Source: an uncultured Bacteroidales bacterium (GTDB lineage Bacteria > Bacteroidota > Bacteroidia > Bacteroidales > Muribaculaceae). Taken from it: DNA of 64,000 nt. Location of the stretch: NCBI GenBank assembly GCA_902785925.1, contig CADAAI010000014.1:61341-125340 (forward strand), given 5' to 3'. A program made the position numbers and the translations under genes. Shown piece by piece: positions 33,542 to 42,339 of the stretch. The notes beneath the pieces are model-generated. The model made no database searches, was not told the origin of the DNA, and worked only from the letters and a program-made list of their open reading frames with translations. Each line of letters starts with the position of its first letter. Position 1 is the stretch's first letter.

Positions 33542-35098
33542 ATGGAGGCTATTTGGCACGACATATTAAACTACTTTAACATCCAGTTTGGTACTCTCGA
33601 CTGGGGATTGCTACTCAAGCAGCTCACCTACGACGAGAAGTCGCCACTCATTTTCTCGAGTGGGATGTTTATGTGCATGTTTGCGGTTTTTATCGTCATC
33701 TACACGATGTTAAGGCACAAGTCGTTGCCACGAACTCTTTTTGTGCTCGCTTTCAGCTATTATTTCTACTATAAGAGCAGCGGCATTTATTTCTTCTTGT
33801 TGGCAGTGGTCACTTGCAGTGACTACCTGATTGCCGACGTCATCTACACCACACGTTCGCGGTGGGGGCGCAAACTGCTTGTGGCACTCAGTCTTATCAT
33901 CGACCTCGGGTTGCTTGGATTCTTTAAGTACACCAATTTCTTTGGGCAGTTGTGGAGCGACATCAGTGGCGTTCCATGGCACGACCTCGACATCTTCCTG
34001 CCGGTGGGAATTTCGTTCTTCACCTTCCAGTCGCTGAGCTACACCATTGATGTGTACAGGCGCAAGATTGAACCTGTCGATAACCTGCTCGACTATGCAT
34101 TTTACGTCTCGTTTTTCCCACAGCTGGTGGCAGGTCCTATTGTACGCGCCAGCGACTTTATTCCACAGATGTACCGACCAATACGCGTCACTCGCGAGAT
34201 GTTGGGACTTGGCTTCTGGTTTGTGGTGATTGGTCTTTTCAAGAAGGCGGTGATTAGCGACTACATCAGCATCAACTTTGTGGAGCGTGTGTTTGAGAAT
34301 CCCATCCAGTTCAGTGGTGTTGAGAACCTTCTGGGAGCCTATGGTTACGGACTTCAAATTTATTGTGACTTCTCGGGCTATAGCGACATGGCGATAGGCC
34401 TTGCGTTGCTCATGGGATTCCGCTTCAACATTAACTTCAACAACCCCTACAAGGCGGTGTCGGTAACCGACTTCTGGCGTCGCTGGCACATTTCGCTCAG
34501 CACTTGGCTCAAGGACTATTTATACATCTCGCTTGGCGGCAACCGCAAGGGAAAGATTCGTCAATATCTGAACCTGTTCATCACAATGCTGTTGGGAGGA
34601 TTGTGGCATGGTGCATCGTTGAATTTTATATTCTGGGGTGCCTTGCACGGTTTAGCTCTAGTGGTACACAAGATGTGGATGGGCATTACGCGAGGCTGGG
34701 GCTTTGTGACCAGCAAAGCGTGGAATATGCTCATGGTTCTCGTCACTTTCCACTTTGTGATTTTCGCTTGGCTGCTCTTCCGTAATGCCGATATCACCTG
34801 GAACGGACTTTTCAATCACGGCGAGTGGGGTAACATTGGCGTGATGTTGTCGCAGATTTTCACCAGTTTCCATCCCGAATTGCTGCCTAATGTGCTCATG
34901 AGTTATTGGCATGTGTTTGCCCTCATTTTTCTGGGTTATGTGCTGCACTTTGTCCCAGATACTTGGTCGCAGGGTCTAAAGCACGCCTTCGTGAAGATGC
35001 CGGTCTTCCTTTATGCTGTGGTGCTCATTTTACTCATCGTCATTATCATGCAGGTGAAGACGAGTGAAATCCAACCTTTCATCTACTTCCAGTTCTAA
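33542..35098 (+). CDS. MBOAT family O-acyltransferase (AlgI/DltB-like)
   Basis: A 518-residue polytopic protein that should move acyl groups from a cytosolic donor across the membrane to an extracytoplasmic acceptor. Family motifs are FLPVGISFFTFQSLSYTIDV, the FWRRWHISLSTWLKDYLYIS block and LLGGLWHGASLNFIFWG, in which His356 is the expected catalytic histidine. It has about 10-12 membrane segments. It is co-transcribed with the upstream SGNH protein, 12 bp away. Acetylation of an exopolysaccharide, lipopolysaccharide or cell-wall glycan is the likely job. Confidence 0.92.
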   Translation: MEAIWHDILNYFNIQFGTLDWGLLLKQLTYDEKSPLIFSSGMFMCMFAVFIVIYTMLRHKSLPRTLFVLAFSYYFYYKSSGIYFFLLAVVTCSDYLIADVIYTTRSRWGRKLLVALSLIIDLGLLGFFKYTNFFGQLWSDISGVPWHDLDIFLPVGISFFTFQSLSYTIDVYRRKIEPVDNLLDYAFYVSFFPQLVAGPIVRASDFIPQMYRPIRVTREMLGLGFWFVVIGLFKKAVISDYISINFVERVFENPIQFSGVENLLGAYGYGLQIYCDFSGYSDMAIGLALLMGFRFNINFNNPYKAVSVTDFWRRWHISLSTWLKDYLYISLGGNRKGKIRQYLNLFITMLLGGLWHGASLNFIFWGALHGLALVVHKMWMGITRGWGFVTSKAWNMLMVLVTFHFVIFAWLLFRNADITWNGLFNHGEWGNIGVMLSQIFTSFHPELLPNVLMSYWHVFALIFLGYVLHFVPDTWSQGLKHAFVKMPVFLYAVVLILLIVIIMQVKTSEIQPFIYFQF

Positions 35099-35118
35099 AA
35101 AAGATAGAGTAAACGAAA

Positions 35119-35152
35119 AAAAGGACTAAGAGAATAGTTCTTTTAGTCCTTT
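35119..35152 (+). terminator. Bidirectional terminator
   Basis: AAAGGACTAAGAGAA and TTCTTTTAGTCCTTT form a 15-bp stem (one G-T pair) with a 3-nt loop. A-rich and T-rich flanks suit termination in both directions. It lies between the convergent MBOAT and membrane-protein genes. Confidence 0.85.
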
Positions 35153-35173
35153 CTTATATGGTGTTACACTTAT

Positions 35174-35641
35174 TTATTCGTAGAGGTTAAAGCTGTAAGC
35201 ATAGAGGAAGAAACATGCTACAATGTAGGTTACCACATTAGTGAATATTGTCGCACTCATAACAGGTTTGAATCCGCGGTGTTTCATCAATCTCCAGTTA
35301 ATCAGCACCTCGATGGTAACCGTAACAAGAAATGCCCCCACAAGTGTTGTGGTAAAGGTTAGAAATGATTGGCTGTTATTTAAATCAATGTCGGCCGAAC
35401 TTACCCATGGGAACCAAATAACTAGCATCCACCCATTGTTGACAACCTTCGATAGAAAAGCTGTTGCAAAACCACTAACGATGTTGCTGATACAAGTGGG
35501 TAAAATGACACGTTCATTAGTCTTCTTGTGAGTGAGGAACTGCGACATGATAATTGCCTCGGCAATAATGACTAATCCAATAACAATCCATCCCAAGGGT
35601 TGAGAGGCATATTTTCCAAATGATGCTGTGAAAAGTAGCAT
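35174..35641 (-). CDS. Small polytopic membrane protein, unknown function
   Basis: 155 residues with about four membrane segments (around GWIVIGLVIIAEAIIM, LPTCISNIVSGFATAFL, FTTTLVGAFLVTVTIEVLI and IFTNVVTYIVACFFLYAY). A basic loop (LINWRLMKHRGFK) lies before the last helix. I recognise no family. The gene is single, with a terminator behind and divergent from the symporter gene. Confidence 0.7.
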   Translation of the reverse strand: MLLFTASFGKYASQPLGWIVIGLVIIAEAIIMSQFLTHKKTNERVILPTCISNIVSGFATAFLSKVVNNGWMLVIWFPWVSSADIDLNNSQSFLTFTTTLVGAFLVTVTIEVLINWRLMKHRGFKPVMSATIFTNVVTYIVACFFLYAYSFNLYE

Positions 35642-35774
35642 ATGAACAATTATTTCTTCTACAATTTAGTTTAAAGAGGTGCAAAATTATACATAATTTT
35701 TTGATTGTGCGGTTTTTTTGTAATGTTTTTGTTAAAAATGTGACCCACTACTATTTTTTAGGGTAAAATAGTCG

Positions 35775-35782
35775 TAACTTTG
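35775..35782 (+). promoter_or_regulatory. -7 element (TAACTTTG) for the symporter gene
   Basis: Exact TAnnTTTG match 24 bp before the ATG at 35807. It overlaps an in-frame TTG at 35780, which is why the later ATG is preferred as the start. Confidence 0.55.
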
Positions 35783-35806
35783 CAGGCTCAAAAATACGAT
35801 GAATCG

Positions 35807-37315
35807 ATGATATCGTCGACACATATAATAGGCGTTGTGCTCACGGTGGCTATATTGTTGCTGGTGAGCTGGCTCTCGGCGCGCAACATCAAGGATGAGC
35901 GCAGTTTCACTACAGGTGGCACTGCTGGTAGTTGGATGGTGTGTGGCGCGTTCCTCACCACTCTGGCTGGTGGACAGTCGACGGTAGGCACTGCACAATT
36001 GGCGTTCAGCTATGGCATTTCGGCATGGTGGTTCACCTTGGGCGCTGCTCTGGGTGGCGTGATGCTTGCTGTGTTCTATGCGGGTCCATTGCGACGCAGC
36101 GGATGCAGCACTTTGCTCGAGCTTGTGGGCCGTGAATATGGTCACAAAGTTGAGGCCTTGGGGTCAATATTGTTTTTGATAGGTATTTTCATAAGCATTG
36201 TAGCTCAAGTGCTCACGTCTGGAGCGATGATAGGCAGCTTGTTCAATGTGAGCACATTGTGGTCTCTCATCATTGGCTCTGTGCTCATAATGTTGTTTGT
36301 CATCTTTGGAGGCATTAAAAGTGCAGGAGCAGGTGGCATCGTTAAGCTTGTTCTTCTGTACTTTGGATCGTTGGCTACTGGCATCATCGTGTATCGCATG
36401 GCTGGTGGTATCGACGGTTTTGCTCGAAGCATTGATGGCATATATCAATCAACCACTTTAGCTTCATTCAATGGTCTAGACAGCATGGAGGCAATCCATC
36501 ACCGCTACGGCAGTATGTTGGCTCGAGGCGCATTGAAAGATTTGGGCGGCTGTCTCTCGCTGGTGCTTGGAGTAGTGTCTACTCAAACCTACGCCCAGTG
36601 CATTTGGTCGGGTGCGACGACAGCCAAGGCGCGTCGTGGCGCATTGTTGTGCGCATTTTTCATTCCAGTGATTGGTGCAGCCTGCACGCTGGTGGGACTT
36701 TATATGAGAGGTCATTATGTGACAGCTGCCGAACTAGAGGCGCTAGAGCAAGCAGGAGAGACGCTTCCTCGTGGAATCGGTGTCATTGCTAGCTCGGCTC
36801 AGGCATTCCCGTCGTTCATTTTGCAGCATTTGCCTGCGTGGTTTGGCGGTCTGATGCTTGGAGCGCTGCTCATTAACATTTTGGGATGCGGCAGTGGATT
36901 GATGCTTGGCGCGTCGACCATTTTGGTGCGCGATGTTGTTGCCAACGTGCAGCGCAAGTTCTCAAGAGTGCAAATAGGCATCTCACAACTGCTTCAAACA
37001 CGACTCGCAATCGTGGTACTACTCGTAGTGGCAGTTGCTGTCGCCAATACCTTTAAGGGAAGTTTTATCAATGACTTGGGATTCCTGTCTCTTGGATTGA
37101 GGGCTGTGGCTATCATCTTCCCGCTGAGCTTCGCCCTGTGGTGTCCTAAACGCTTTTCACCTCGTGGCGTGATGTTGGCAATGGTTGCTGGCACAGCAGC
37201 CATGCTATTTGCTAACTCAACAAACCTACCTGGCGACGCTGTGTACTACGGCCTCGCCACATCACTGATTATTATACTCTTATCGAGAAAAAGTAGAGGT
37301 GAATTTGCGCCTTAA
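35807..37315 (+). CDS. Sodium:solute symporter family protein
   Basis: A Na+-coupled solute importer of the SSS family (502 residues from the chosen ATG). About 13 membrane segments are visible. The N-terminal SARNIKDERSFTTGGTAGSW and the TTLAGGQSTVGTAQLAF block resemble the sodium-binding TM1 region of the family. KDLGGCLSLVLGVVSTQTYAQ is typical of the middle helices. The substrate cannot be read from sequence. It is monocistronic. Confidence 0.88.
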   Translation: MISSTHIIGVVLTVAILLLVSWLSARNIKDERSFTTGGTAGSWMVCGAFLTTLAGGQSTVGTAQLAFSYGISAWWFTLGAALGGVMLAVFYAGPLRRSGCSTLLELVGREYGHKVEALGSILFLIGIFISIVAQVLTSGAMIGSLFNVSTLWSLIIGSVLIMLFVIFGGIKSAGAGGIVKLVLLYFGSLATGIIVYRMAGGIDGFARSIDGIYQSTTLASFNGLDSMEAIHHRYGSMLARGALKDLGGCLSLVLGVVSTQTYAQCIWSGATTAKARRGALLCAFFIPVIGAACTLVGLYMRGHYVTAAELEALEQAGETLPRGIGVIASSAQAFPSFILQHLPAWFGGLMLGALLINILGCGSGLMLGASTILVRDVVANVQRKFSRVQIGISQLLQTRLAIVVLLVVAVAVANTFKGSFINDLGFLSLGLRAVAIIFPLSFALWCPKRFSPRGVMLAMVAGTAAMLFANSTNLPGDAVYYGLATSLIIILLSRKSRGEFAP

Positions 37316-38326
37316 TTAAAGCCAACCAGCGCTCTTGTACCATTCAATGGCCTCATGCACTCCCCGCTTGAGGTCGTATTGGGCTTTGAAACCAAAGTCG
37401 CGCTCGGCATCGCTAGTGTCGCACAACCAGTTGCGCTGCTTGAGAATGCGGAACTTATCGGGGTTCAATGTGCTTGCCTTGCCAGTGACTTTTCCCCAAA
37501 ACTCAGCCACATGGCACACTATCTTCACAATCCATAGAGGACAGGTAACAGGAATCACCACTTTCTTGCCCAACTCGTCGCACACTATCTTGCGGAATTC
37601 CTGCTGGGTGTAGCTGCGTGCCTCGCTCATGAAGTAGGCTTTGCGCTTGGGACCAGCCTCGAGAGCATCCATCACTCCACAAGCTAGGTCTTTGACATAG
37701 ATGAAGGTTAGCATTTGTTTTTTGAAGCCTACGCTGAAGTCGAAACCTCGCTTGATGCTCTTCATCATTAGGTAATAGTCACGTTCGTGAGGGCCATACA
37801 CTCCTGTGCAGCGGAATATGGTGTAGGGGAAATCGGTTTGCATTTGCAAGTAGGTTTCTCCCTTTAGTTTTGATGTGCCGTAACGGGTGTTGGGGGCAGG
37901 CACATCGGTGCTCTTGAATGCAGTGTAGTTCTTCTCGTCGCCAGGTCCCATCACACTCAGGCTGCTCATCATCAGGAAAACCTCGGGTACGGCGTCAAGT
38001 TCTTTGAGTTCATCGACAATACTCTTGAGACAGCCATAGTTCACGGTCTCGAAATCGAGATAGTTGGTGGCTTTGGTAAGTCCTAAGTTATGTACCACAT
38101 AGTCCCACTTGCCATGTTCTTCTATATGGTTCTTGAGGGTATTGTGCAGTGCATCGCTGTCGGTGAAGTCGAGTTCGAGGAAGTGGATTCGCTCGTCGGT
38201 GAGGAACTTACGGCTGGTGGTTTTGCGCACTGCCGCCCACGTTTCGTAACCGCGGTTCAGAGCCTCTTCTACAAGATATCCGCCTATGAAACCTCCGGCG
38301 CCTGTAATGAGTGTTTTTTTAGTCAT
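37316..38326 (-). CDS. NAD-dependent epimerase/dehydratase family protein
   Basis: A 336-residue extended short-chain dehydrogenase. The N-terminal GAGGFIGGYLVEEAL binds NAD(P). The catalytic pair is in NTRYGTSKLKGETYLQ (YxxxK). YGPHERDYYLMMKSI matches the substrate-binding part of sugar-nucleotide epimerases. It overlaps the GT9 gene by 4 bp and so belongs to a small envelope-glycan operon. A sugar-nucleotide substrate is inferred from context. Confidence 0.88.
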   Translation of the reverse strand: MTKKTLITGAGGFIGGYLVEEALNRGYETWAAVRKTTSRKFLTDERIHFLELDFTDSDALHNTLKNHIEEHGKWDYVVHNLGLTKATNYLDFETVNYGCLKSIVDELKELDAVPEVFLMMSSLSVMGPGDEKNYTAFKSTDVPAPNTRYGTSKLKGETYLQMQTDFPYTIFRCTGVYGPHERDYYLMMKSIKRGFDFSVGFKKQMLTFIYVKDLACGVMDALEAGPKRKAYFMSEARSYTQQEFRKIVCDELGKKVVIPVTCPLWIVKIVCHVAEFWGKVTGKASTLNPDKFRILKQRNWLCDTSDAERDFGFKAQYDLKRGVHEAIEWYKSAGWL

Positions 38327-39375
38327 CGTTCAAGAATGGTTTTAACTTTGTCGAGTATTAATTCTGGACTGATGTCACGCATGCAGTGGTAGTCGCCATA
38401 GCGACATTTTTTGTTGCCGAATACCGAGCAAGGTCGACACTTGAGGTCGAGCTGGACTGTATCTTTGATGGCTTGGTGCCAGCCCATGAAACCACACGAT
38501 GGGTGGGTGGCGCCCCACACACTCACTGCTGGCAGTCCCACCAATGATGCCAGGTGCATGTTGGCTGAGTCCATCGTTAGTATCACGTCGCAATGGCTAA
38601 GTAATACAAGCTCGTCGGCAAACGAGTGCTTGATGTGTGGTAGCGACAGCACATTGCTGTAACGGCGCATGATTTGATCAAGGATGTCTCGCTCTTTCTT
38701 ACCGCCACCCATCAGGAAGAGGTGGCAATGCTCCCAACGTGACATTTCGCTAATGACTAGCTGCATCTGCTCTAATGGATATTCTTTACCTTTATGCTGC
38801 GAGAATGGTGCTACGGCTATCCAGCGGTCACCATCTTCCTTGACAGGAACAATGGGACTGCGAGGAGTTTCACCTTGTGAGAAAATGCTGGTAAATTCTT
38901 CACCTAAATGGAGACCAAGTTTGCGAAATACCGCCTTGTAGCGGGCATGAGTTGATAACACTGGTTGCTTAGTCTTGCCACTGGTGAGTTTTCTCTTTTC
39001 TTTACGGCCTTTGTCGATTGTAGCTACTATGAGACCTCTCCGCTTGAGTGCAAAGGTCATGAGTTTTGTTCGAATAACATCGTGAAGGTCGGCAACGGCA
39101 TCAAAATTATAGCGATGCTGAAGATTGAGGGCGAGCTTCATGGGCCCGCTTATCCCTTTATATTGATCTAAATCTATTCCTAGTACAATGAGATTGGCTG
39201 GCCGATTTATAAACATTCCTTCGGCCATCTTGCGTGTCACTAACACGAAATTAACCTTGGGATTAGCTTCACACACTGGATAGACAATGGGGATAGTCAT
39301 CGCTACATCGCCTAGAGCCGAAAAGCGTGTGATGAGCACTCGGCGCAACACTTTATTCTCACTATCTTTTGCCAT
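38323..39375 (-). CDS. Glycosyltransferase family 9 (heptosyltransferase-like)
   Basis: A 350-residue GT-B enzyme resembling ADP-heptose:LPS heptosyltransferases. The N-terminus RVLITRFSALGDVAMTIPIV is the classic family start, with the catalytic Asp in the GDV segment. The donor site region is MDSANMHLASLVGLPAVSVWG. A late cysteine-rich patch (LKCRPCSVFGNKKCRYGDYHC) is common in Bacteroidota members. It overlaps both neighbours, the epimerase by 4 bp and DUF4254 by 14 bp. Role: LPS or lipooligosaccharide core synthesis. Confidence 0.92.
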   Translation of the reverse strand: MAKDSENKVLRRVLITRFSALGDVAMTIPIVYPVCEANPKVNFVLVTRKMAEGMFINRPANLIVLGIDLDQYKGISGPMKLALNLQHRYNFDAVADLHDVIRTKLMTFALKRRGLIVATIDKGRKEKRKLTSGKTKQPVLSTHARYKAVFRKLGLHLGEEFTSIFSQGETPRSPIVPVKEDGDRWIAVAPFSQHKGKEYPLEQMQLVISEMSRWEHCHLFLMGGGKKERDILDQIMRRYSNVLSLPHIKHSFADELVLLSHCDVILTMDSANMHLASLVGLPAVSVWGATHPSCGFMGWHQAIKDTVQLDLKCRPCSVFGNKKCRYGDYHCMRDISPELILDKVKTILER

Positions 39376-39967
39376 AGAGAACGGGATTGGTCGATGGGTC
39401 GTTATACATCTTCATCTGCCTATACACTTTCATGTACTTACGACCAGTGGTGAAATCTGCTAGTAGTTGGTCGATGGCAGTGATGAGGTCGGCGCGTTGC
39501 TCGAGCAGCACTTCAAGTTTTGCTTGGCAGGCATCGCGGTGCTCGGGTGTAGTGTCGGCACGCTCCACTTGCTCTCGCATGTGATAAATCTTGAGCGCGA
39601 GAATCGACAGGCGGTCGATGGCCCAGGCTGGGCTTTCGGTGTTGATAGTGGCATCGCTTCTCACTTCAACGCCAGTATATAAGGTGCGAAAGTAGCTGTC
39701 GATTTCTTCTACTAGGTCGGTGCGCTCTTGATTGCTGCGGTCGATGCGGCGCTTTAGAGCCAGTGCCTCGACGGGGTCGATTTCAGGGTCTCGAATTATG
39801 TCCTCTAGGTGCCATTGCACGGCATCAATCCAGCACTTGGTGAAGAGTGCTGCTTCTAGTGTTCCTTCGGGGTAGGGTATTGGCATTTGAGCGTCTACAT
39901 TGTTGGTGACGTGATAAAGTTTGATTGTTTTGTCAAAAATGACATTAGCGCTTTCTGCAAAGTCCAT
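39362..39967 (-). CDS. DUF4254 family protein
   Basis: A 201-residue soluble, helix-rich protein of the DUF4254 family, restricted as far as I know to Bacteroidota and usually linked to GT9 genes. The opening MDFAESANVIFDKTIKLYHV and the WHLEDIIRDPEIDP segment identify it. No catalytic motif is evident. It overlaps the GT9 gene by 14 bp, pointing to a role in LPS assembly. Function unknown. Confidence 0.88.
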   Translation of the reverse strand: MDFAESANVIFDKTIKLYHVTNNVDAQMPIPYPEGTLEAALFTKCWIDAVQWHLEDIIRDPEIDPVEALALKRRIDRSNQERTDLVEEIDSYFRTLYTGVEVRSDATINTESPAWAIDRLSILALKIYHMREQVERADTTPEHRDACQAKLEVLLEQRADLITAIDQLLADFTTGRKYMKVYRQMKMYNDPSTNPVLYGKR

Positions 39968-40113
39968 TTGTTATTTGGTGTTAATACTACGATTTGCAAA
40001 TTTAGTAATAAAAAACGAAATAAAGAGTTTTAGGCACAAAAATCAATGTTCTCTCACCCTAAAGTGAGCTGGTGTTATTTTGATGAAATGTGTTCTATTG
40101 GTTGTCTCAAAGA

Positions 40114-40920
40114 TTACAAGCCATGTTCGGTGCGCGTCAGTTTCATGCGTCGAGTCGTCTCCCTTATGGCATTGTTTATCTTCCAGTGTTCCTCATTCTT
40201 GTAAGGGCGGTCGTGGTCAAGGTGAAGAGTTATTGCCAGATAACGAATCTGCAATGATTTAATGCCAGCATTCATCAGTCGCTCGCCAAGTTCACGGTCC
40301 TCGCCACCATATTTCATGCGCTCGTCAAAGCCTCGTGCCTCGATGATGTCGTCGCGCCACCCCGAGGAGTTCATGCCATTCCAAGTGGCTTTAGCTGGTG
40401 TTATTGTGTTCATCATTGATGTAAACCAGGGTGCTTTTACCAACTTGGTGCACTTGAAATTACAGCTCAATCCTTGCTCTTTGAGCCATTGCAGGCTGAA
40501 TGCTCGCTGCGTGTTTATGTCATCCTGGGTGAGTTGCTCGCTAATGCTTAGGGGCAGTTTGAAATAACCACCACTCAAGAAATGCCCAACGCGAGCATGA
40601 CGCTCATGGGTGAGCAGGAAATCGTCGCGTGGAATGCAGTCTTGGTCGGTAAAAACGAGATAGTCGCTATCACTTGCCCTTAATGCATCGTTCAGAATTT
40701 TAGTCTTCTGGAAGCCATTGTCCTCATGCCACACATGCTTGATTGGCAGCTCGTGGGCAAAGGTGTCTATCAACTCGCGTGTCTCGCTGGTAGAACCATC
40801 GTCAGCAATAATTATCTCATCGGCCATACGCTTCTGGCACATGTAGCCCCACAGCGTTTTCTCAAGCCACGTTGGATTATTATAAGTTGAAATTATCACA
40901 CCAAGTTTCATGAAATTCAC
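40114..40920 (-). CDS. Glycosyltransferase family 2
   Basis: A 268-residue GT-A enzyme. KLGVIISTYNNPTWLEKTLW opens the nucleotide-sugar fold, DEIIIADDGSTSETRELI carries the first Asp pair, and VFTDQDCIPRDDFL the DxD-like metal site. The C-terminal ARGFDERMKYGGEDRELGER block resembles the galactosyltransferase C-terminal (Glyco_transf_7C) domain. It lies between the DUF4254 gene and the YidD-TatD gene on the same strand. Probable role: surface glycan or LPS sugar transfer; donor and acceptor unknown. Confidence 0.9.
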   Translation of the reverse strand: MNFMKLGVIISTYNNPTWLEKTLWGYMCQKRMADEIIIADDGSTSETRELIDTFAHELPIKHVWHEDNGFQKTKILNDALRASDSDYLVFTDQDCIPRDDFLLTHERHARVGHFLSGGYFKLPLSISEQLTQDDINTQRAFSLQWLKEQGLSCNFKCTKLVKAPWFTSMMNTITPAKATWNGMNSSGWRDDIIEARGFDERMKYGGEDRELGERLMNAGIKSLQIRYLAITLHLDHDRPYKNEEHWKINNAIRETTRRMKLTRTEHGL

Positions 40921-40936
40921 TATATATAAAACTCAG

Positions 40937-41803
40937 TTATTTATACTTAACTATTTTAAGCGCTGTGCGATGCACAATTTGACGCAGGCGCCACACGCTG
41001 CATTGCTTAACCTGAGCTATGGCTTTTAGCACATCGCCTATGCTGCCGCTAGGTTCGTCATCGGTTTCCACTAGCAAGTGGTCGAGTGGAGTGCTAGCGA
41101 CGGAAGAATCATTGAATTTGGTTCCAAAACTCAAGTAAAAACCGGCATTCAATAACTCGCGTGCCACGTTCTCGTTGCCACGGAAGCCATGAATCACCCA
41201 TGCCACATTATGAGCATGAGGATTGTCGCGCCATAGCTTGAGAATCTGCTGCGAGGTGCGCACGCAGTGGATTATTAACGGTTTGCCTGTTGCGGCGGCA
41301 ATATTGATGTGTGCCTGCATCACTTGCTCCTGCACATCAAGCGAAGGCCCCTTGAGCGAGTCAAGACCAGTTTCGCCAATGGCTACCACTTGATAGTGCT
41401 GCGCCACCTGCTCAAGGCGTTTCACTTTTTCTTGCCAATCGTCGTCAATGTTCCATGGATGAATACCCACCGAGTAAACCTTCCCGTACTGTGGATTAAA
41501 TTCGTCCACATCAATGCTTATCAATGCCTGCTGAGCATTAATGTCGTGGCTATGGAAATTGGTGATTACCGGAGGCACAGGATCATAACCAGATCCACCC
41601 CAAGGGTTGCAACTGATGATGCGCTTTGTGGCCATCCAGAACCCCTTGAGAGGGCCATAAGATTGAATGGCTTCGACAGCATAGTGACTGCATGATGGAG
41701 TGTAGCGACACACGGGCGGTGTGAGCGGCGAGATGCATCGCTGATAAAACTTAATGGGCAAGATGAGCAGTTGCTTGAATATGTTGGTGACGCTCAGTTT
41801 CAT
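40937..41803 (-). CDS. YidD-TatD fusion protein
   Basis: Two complete proteins in one frame. Residues 1-78 are a YidD membrane-protein insertion efficiency factor, with [40 protein letters not shown] and the terminal GYDPVPP. From residue 79 a TatD-family metal-dependent hydrolase begins without a break. Its metal ligands are HSH (84-86), Glu144 in GETGLD, His179 in IIHC, His205 in VIHGFRG and Asp248 in ETDD, so it looks active. No stop or start codon lies at the junction (about 41569). It overlaps rnpA by 4 bp. yidD next to rnpA is ancient and conserved; the fusion is the odd part. TatD proteins are mostly nucleases. Confidence 0.9.
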   Translation of the reverse strand: MKLSVTNIFKQLLILPIKFYQRCISPLTPPVCRYTPSCSHYAVEAIQSYGPLKGFWMATKRIISCNPWGGSGYDPVPPVITNFHSHDINAQQALISIDVDEFNPQYGKVYSVGIHPWNIDDDWQEKVKRLEQVAQHYQVVAIGETGLDSLKGPSLDVQEQVMQAHINIAAATGKPLIIHCVRTSQQILKLWRDNPHAHNVAWVIHGFRGNENVARELLNAGFYLSFGTKFNDSSVASTPLDHLLVETDDEPSGSIGDVLKAIAQVKQCSVWRLRQIVHRTALKIVKYK

Positions 41804-42204
41804 TGTTCTGTATTTTGGGCCACGGCAGTTGCTATTTTACCCAACAATTCCTGCATGCTGCGCTCTATGGTTGTGTATTTGTAATCATGGGTGGCAAGCC
41901 AGTTGAAGCCAATGAGCACGGTGGTGCCATTTTGTTTCACGGCATCGAGCAGGTGGCGGTTAAGGCGAAAGGCTTCGCGTGTGCGACGACGCAGCAGCAC
42001 ACGGTCAACTGCATGACGTATGCGTTTTTTAGGTATGGAAATGAGGAAACGTGCAGCAACATGGTGTTTGTCATCGCTAGCAGGCACAGCAAGCCACACC
42101 GCACGCAGCGGGTAGGCAATAATCGATGTGCCTTGGGCATAGAGTTGCTCTATCTCAATCTTGCTGCACAGTTTCTCGCTCTTATATAACCTGTGTCCTG
42201 CCAT
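41800..42204 (-). CDS. rnpA: Ribonuclease P protein component
   Basis: A basic 134-residue partner of RNase P RNA in tRNA 5' end maturation. The family block with [20 protein letters not shown] followed by [12 protein letters not shown] is clear. The N-terminal [20 protein letters not shown] is also typical. It overlaps the YidD-TatD gene by 4 bp. The usual neighbour rpmH is not here. Confidence 0.95.
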   Translation of the reverse strand: MAGHRLYKSEKLCSKIEIEQLYAQGTSIIAYPLRAVWLAVPASDDKHHVAARFLISIPKKRIRHAVDRVLLRRRTREAFRLNRHLLDAVKQNGTTVLIGFNWLATHDYKYTTIERSMQELLGKIATAVAQNTEQ

Positions 42205-42247
42205 TGTCTTTTTTAATTAACTTGCGAATTTACTAAAATCATTGCGA

Positions 42248-42290
42248 TAAATCCCCAAAACTCGCGAAAAAAATGAGTTTTGGGGATTTA
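42248..42290. terminator. Strong hairpin between hemD and rnpA
   Basis: TAAATCCCCAAAACTC and GAGTTTTGGGGATTTA form a perfect 16-bp stem with an 11-nt loop. It lies about 50 bp past the hemD stop and 44 bp before the rnpA start. It may terminate hemD or stabilise mRNA ends. Confidence 0.65.
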
Positions 42291-42339
42291 TGTTGTGTGA
42301 AACCAAGACCCGCGAAAGGTCAACGCATCGATATTTCTA

